From assembly GCA_041635755.1 (NCBI GenBank), contig JBFKUL010000026.1, forward strand, positions 1 to 17,487: 17,487 nucleotides of DNA. The letters are read 5' to 3'. The translations under genes and the position numbers were made by a program. Under the pieces are notes generated by a model. That model was not told where the DNA came from. It searched no databases and saw only the letters and a list, made by a program, of their open reading frames with translations. Positions 16,699 through 17,487 of the stretch are shown here, in pieces (the stretch's first letter is position 1; every line of letters starts with the position of its first letter). This DNA is from JBFKUL01 sp041635755. Its GTDB lineage: Bacteria > Pseudomonadota > Gammaproteobacteria > Burkholderiales > SG8-39.

Positions 16699-17487
16699 GC
16701 GCTTTGCTTCAATGCCGTGCCGGTACCGGGGTCCGTCCTGAACCCGCGTTTTAAGTGGACCAGAAGCAGGGCGATCGCCGCCGGGGTGACCCCTGAGACG
16801 CGCGCGGCCTGGCCGATGGTCTCCGGGCGATGGCGGTTGAGCTTCTGCTGCACCTCGGCCGATAGCCCGCGCACCGTCTGATAGTCGAGCTCGGGAGGTA
16901 ACGCCTGGGACTCCTGCTCGGCGCGGCGTCGCACCTCCTCCTGTTGGCGCTCGATATAGCCCTGGTACTTCACTTGCACCTCGACTTGCTCGTAAACGGC
17001 TGATTCTATTGGTGTATCTGGAGGTGCTACCAGGTCCACCAAAGCTGTATATCCAACTCCAGGGCGCCTTAACAGATCTGAAAGTGTGTACTCACGTTCA
17101 ATAGCCTGTCCCAACACCTTCTCGACTTCCGCCACACGTGGCGACCGCGGACCAACCCAGGTTTTGCGCAGACGCTGATGCTCTCGCTCTACTGCGTCGC
17201 GCTTGCGGCAGAAGACGTCCCAGCGCGCGTCGTCGACAACGCCGAGGCGGCGGCCCGTCTCGGTAAGGCGCAGGTCCGCGTTATCTTCGCGCAGCATTAG
17301 GCGGTACTCGGCTCGACTCGTGAACATCCGGTAGGGCTCCGAGACTCCCCGGGTAACCAGATCGTCGACCAGCACCCCGAGATAAGCCTCGTCCCGCCGA
17401 GGGCACCAGGGTCCTTCGCCGCGTACCTGCAAGCCCGCGTTAATCCCGGCCAATAGGCCCTGGGCCGCAGCCTCTTCGTACCCGGTG
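16695..17487 (-). CDS. mnmG: tRNA uridine-5-carboxymethylaminomethyl modification enzyme MnmG, C-terminal part (5' end beyond the window)
   Basis: FAD-binding partner of MnmE that modifies the wobble uridine (position 34) of certain tRNAs. 263 residues remain, starting TGYEEAAAQGLLAGINAGLQ and continuing in frame to the TGA at 16695; the N-terminal FAD domain is cut off. Conserved blocks include AYLGVLVDDL, EPYRMFTSRAEYRLMLRED, NADLRLTE, VKYQGYIERQ, LDYQTVRGLS and SGVTPAAIALLLVHLKR, matching the E. coli protein throughout. Codons for roughly ERE..PIESAVY (about 16995-17110) are AT-rich (ACA, TCA, TTA, GGA, ATA, CCA) and unlike the rest of the window, although the reading frame is intact. It begins the visible mnmG-rsmG-parA-parB series. 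Confidence 0.96.
   Translation of the reverse strand, partial: TGYEEAAAQGLLAGINAGLQVRGEGPWCPRRDEAYLGVLVDDLVTRGVSEPYRMFTSRAEYRLMLREDNADLRLTETGRRLGVVDDARWDVFCRKRDAVEREHQRLRKTWVGPRSPRVAEVEKVLGQAIEREYTLSDLLRRPGVGYTALVDLVAPPDTPIESAVYEQVEVQVKYQGYIERQQEEVRRRAEQESQALPPELDYQTVRGLSAEVQQKLNRHRPETIGQAARVSGVTPAAIALLLVHLKRGFRTDPGTGTALKQSA

Noticed and set aside
17130..17143. CGCCAC-AC-GTGGCG near-palindrome in mnmG, considered as a parS site
   Set aside because: Apart from a central CACGTG-like core it does not match the TGTTTCACGTGAAACA consensus, and it lies in conserved coding sequence. No other parS-like site was seen near parAB.

Overview
The window is about 17.5 kb of GC-rich, densely coding chromosomal DNA from a proteobacterium. 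The gene order mnmG-rsmG-parA-parB-atpI-atpB-atpE-atpF-atpH-atpA-atpG-atpD-atpC, and the close fit of the ATP synthase subunits to beta/gamma-proteobacterial forms, suggest a betaproteobacterium. This placement is inferred from synteny and remembered family sequences, not from a search. No rRNA, tRNA, CRISPR array, transposon or recognisable oriC was seen.

Left end (1-3302, all on the minus strand): the N-terminal 279 residues of an aerobic glycerol-3-phosphate dehydrogenase (glpD, cut by the window edge), preceded by a two-transmembrane sensor histidine kinase and an OmpR-type response regulator. Divergently from the regulator, across a 161-bp intergenic region, runs a two-gene plus-strand operon (3464-6315): a large VIT/VWA surface protein with a C-terminal sorting signal, then, with a 4-nt overlap, a class GN sortase. 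These four genes form the 'proteobacterial dedicated sortase system', in which one sortase and one substrate sit beside their own two-component pair. It is the most distinctive part of the window. The family has been described computationally, but its function is poorly understood.

Middle (6316-7294): an intergenic stretch, a minus-strand gene for an unrecognised five-helix membrane protein, and a 201-bp intergenic region holding a 9-bp perfect inverted repeat.

Right (7295-17487, all on the minus strand): a complete F1Fo ATP synthase operon, atpI-B-E-F-H-A-G-D-C. A near-consensus sigma-70 promoter (TTGACC, 17 bp, TATACT) sits just upstream of atpI, and its position requires a shorter AtpI than the longest open frame. 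Upstream lie the chromosome partition genes parA and parB, then rsmG, then the 3' portion of mnmG, joined by 4-nt overlaps or a 2-nt gap.

Points that stand out: an atypical LPQGA sorting motif; 11-bp-spaced TGCCAC direct repeats in the sortase intergenic region; a ParB whose GERRxR arginine is replaced by tryptophan; and a low-GC patch with atypical codons inside mnmG.
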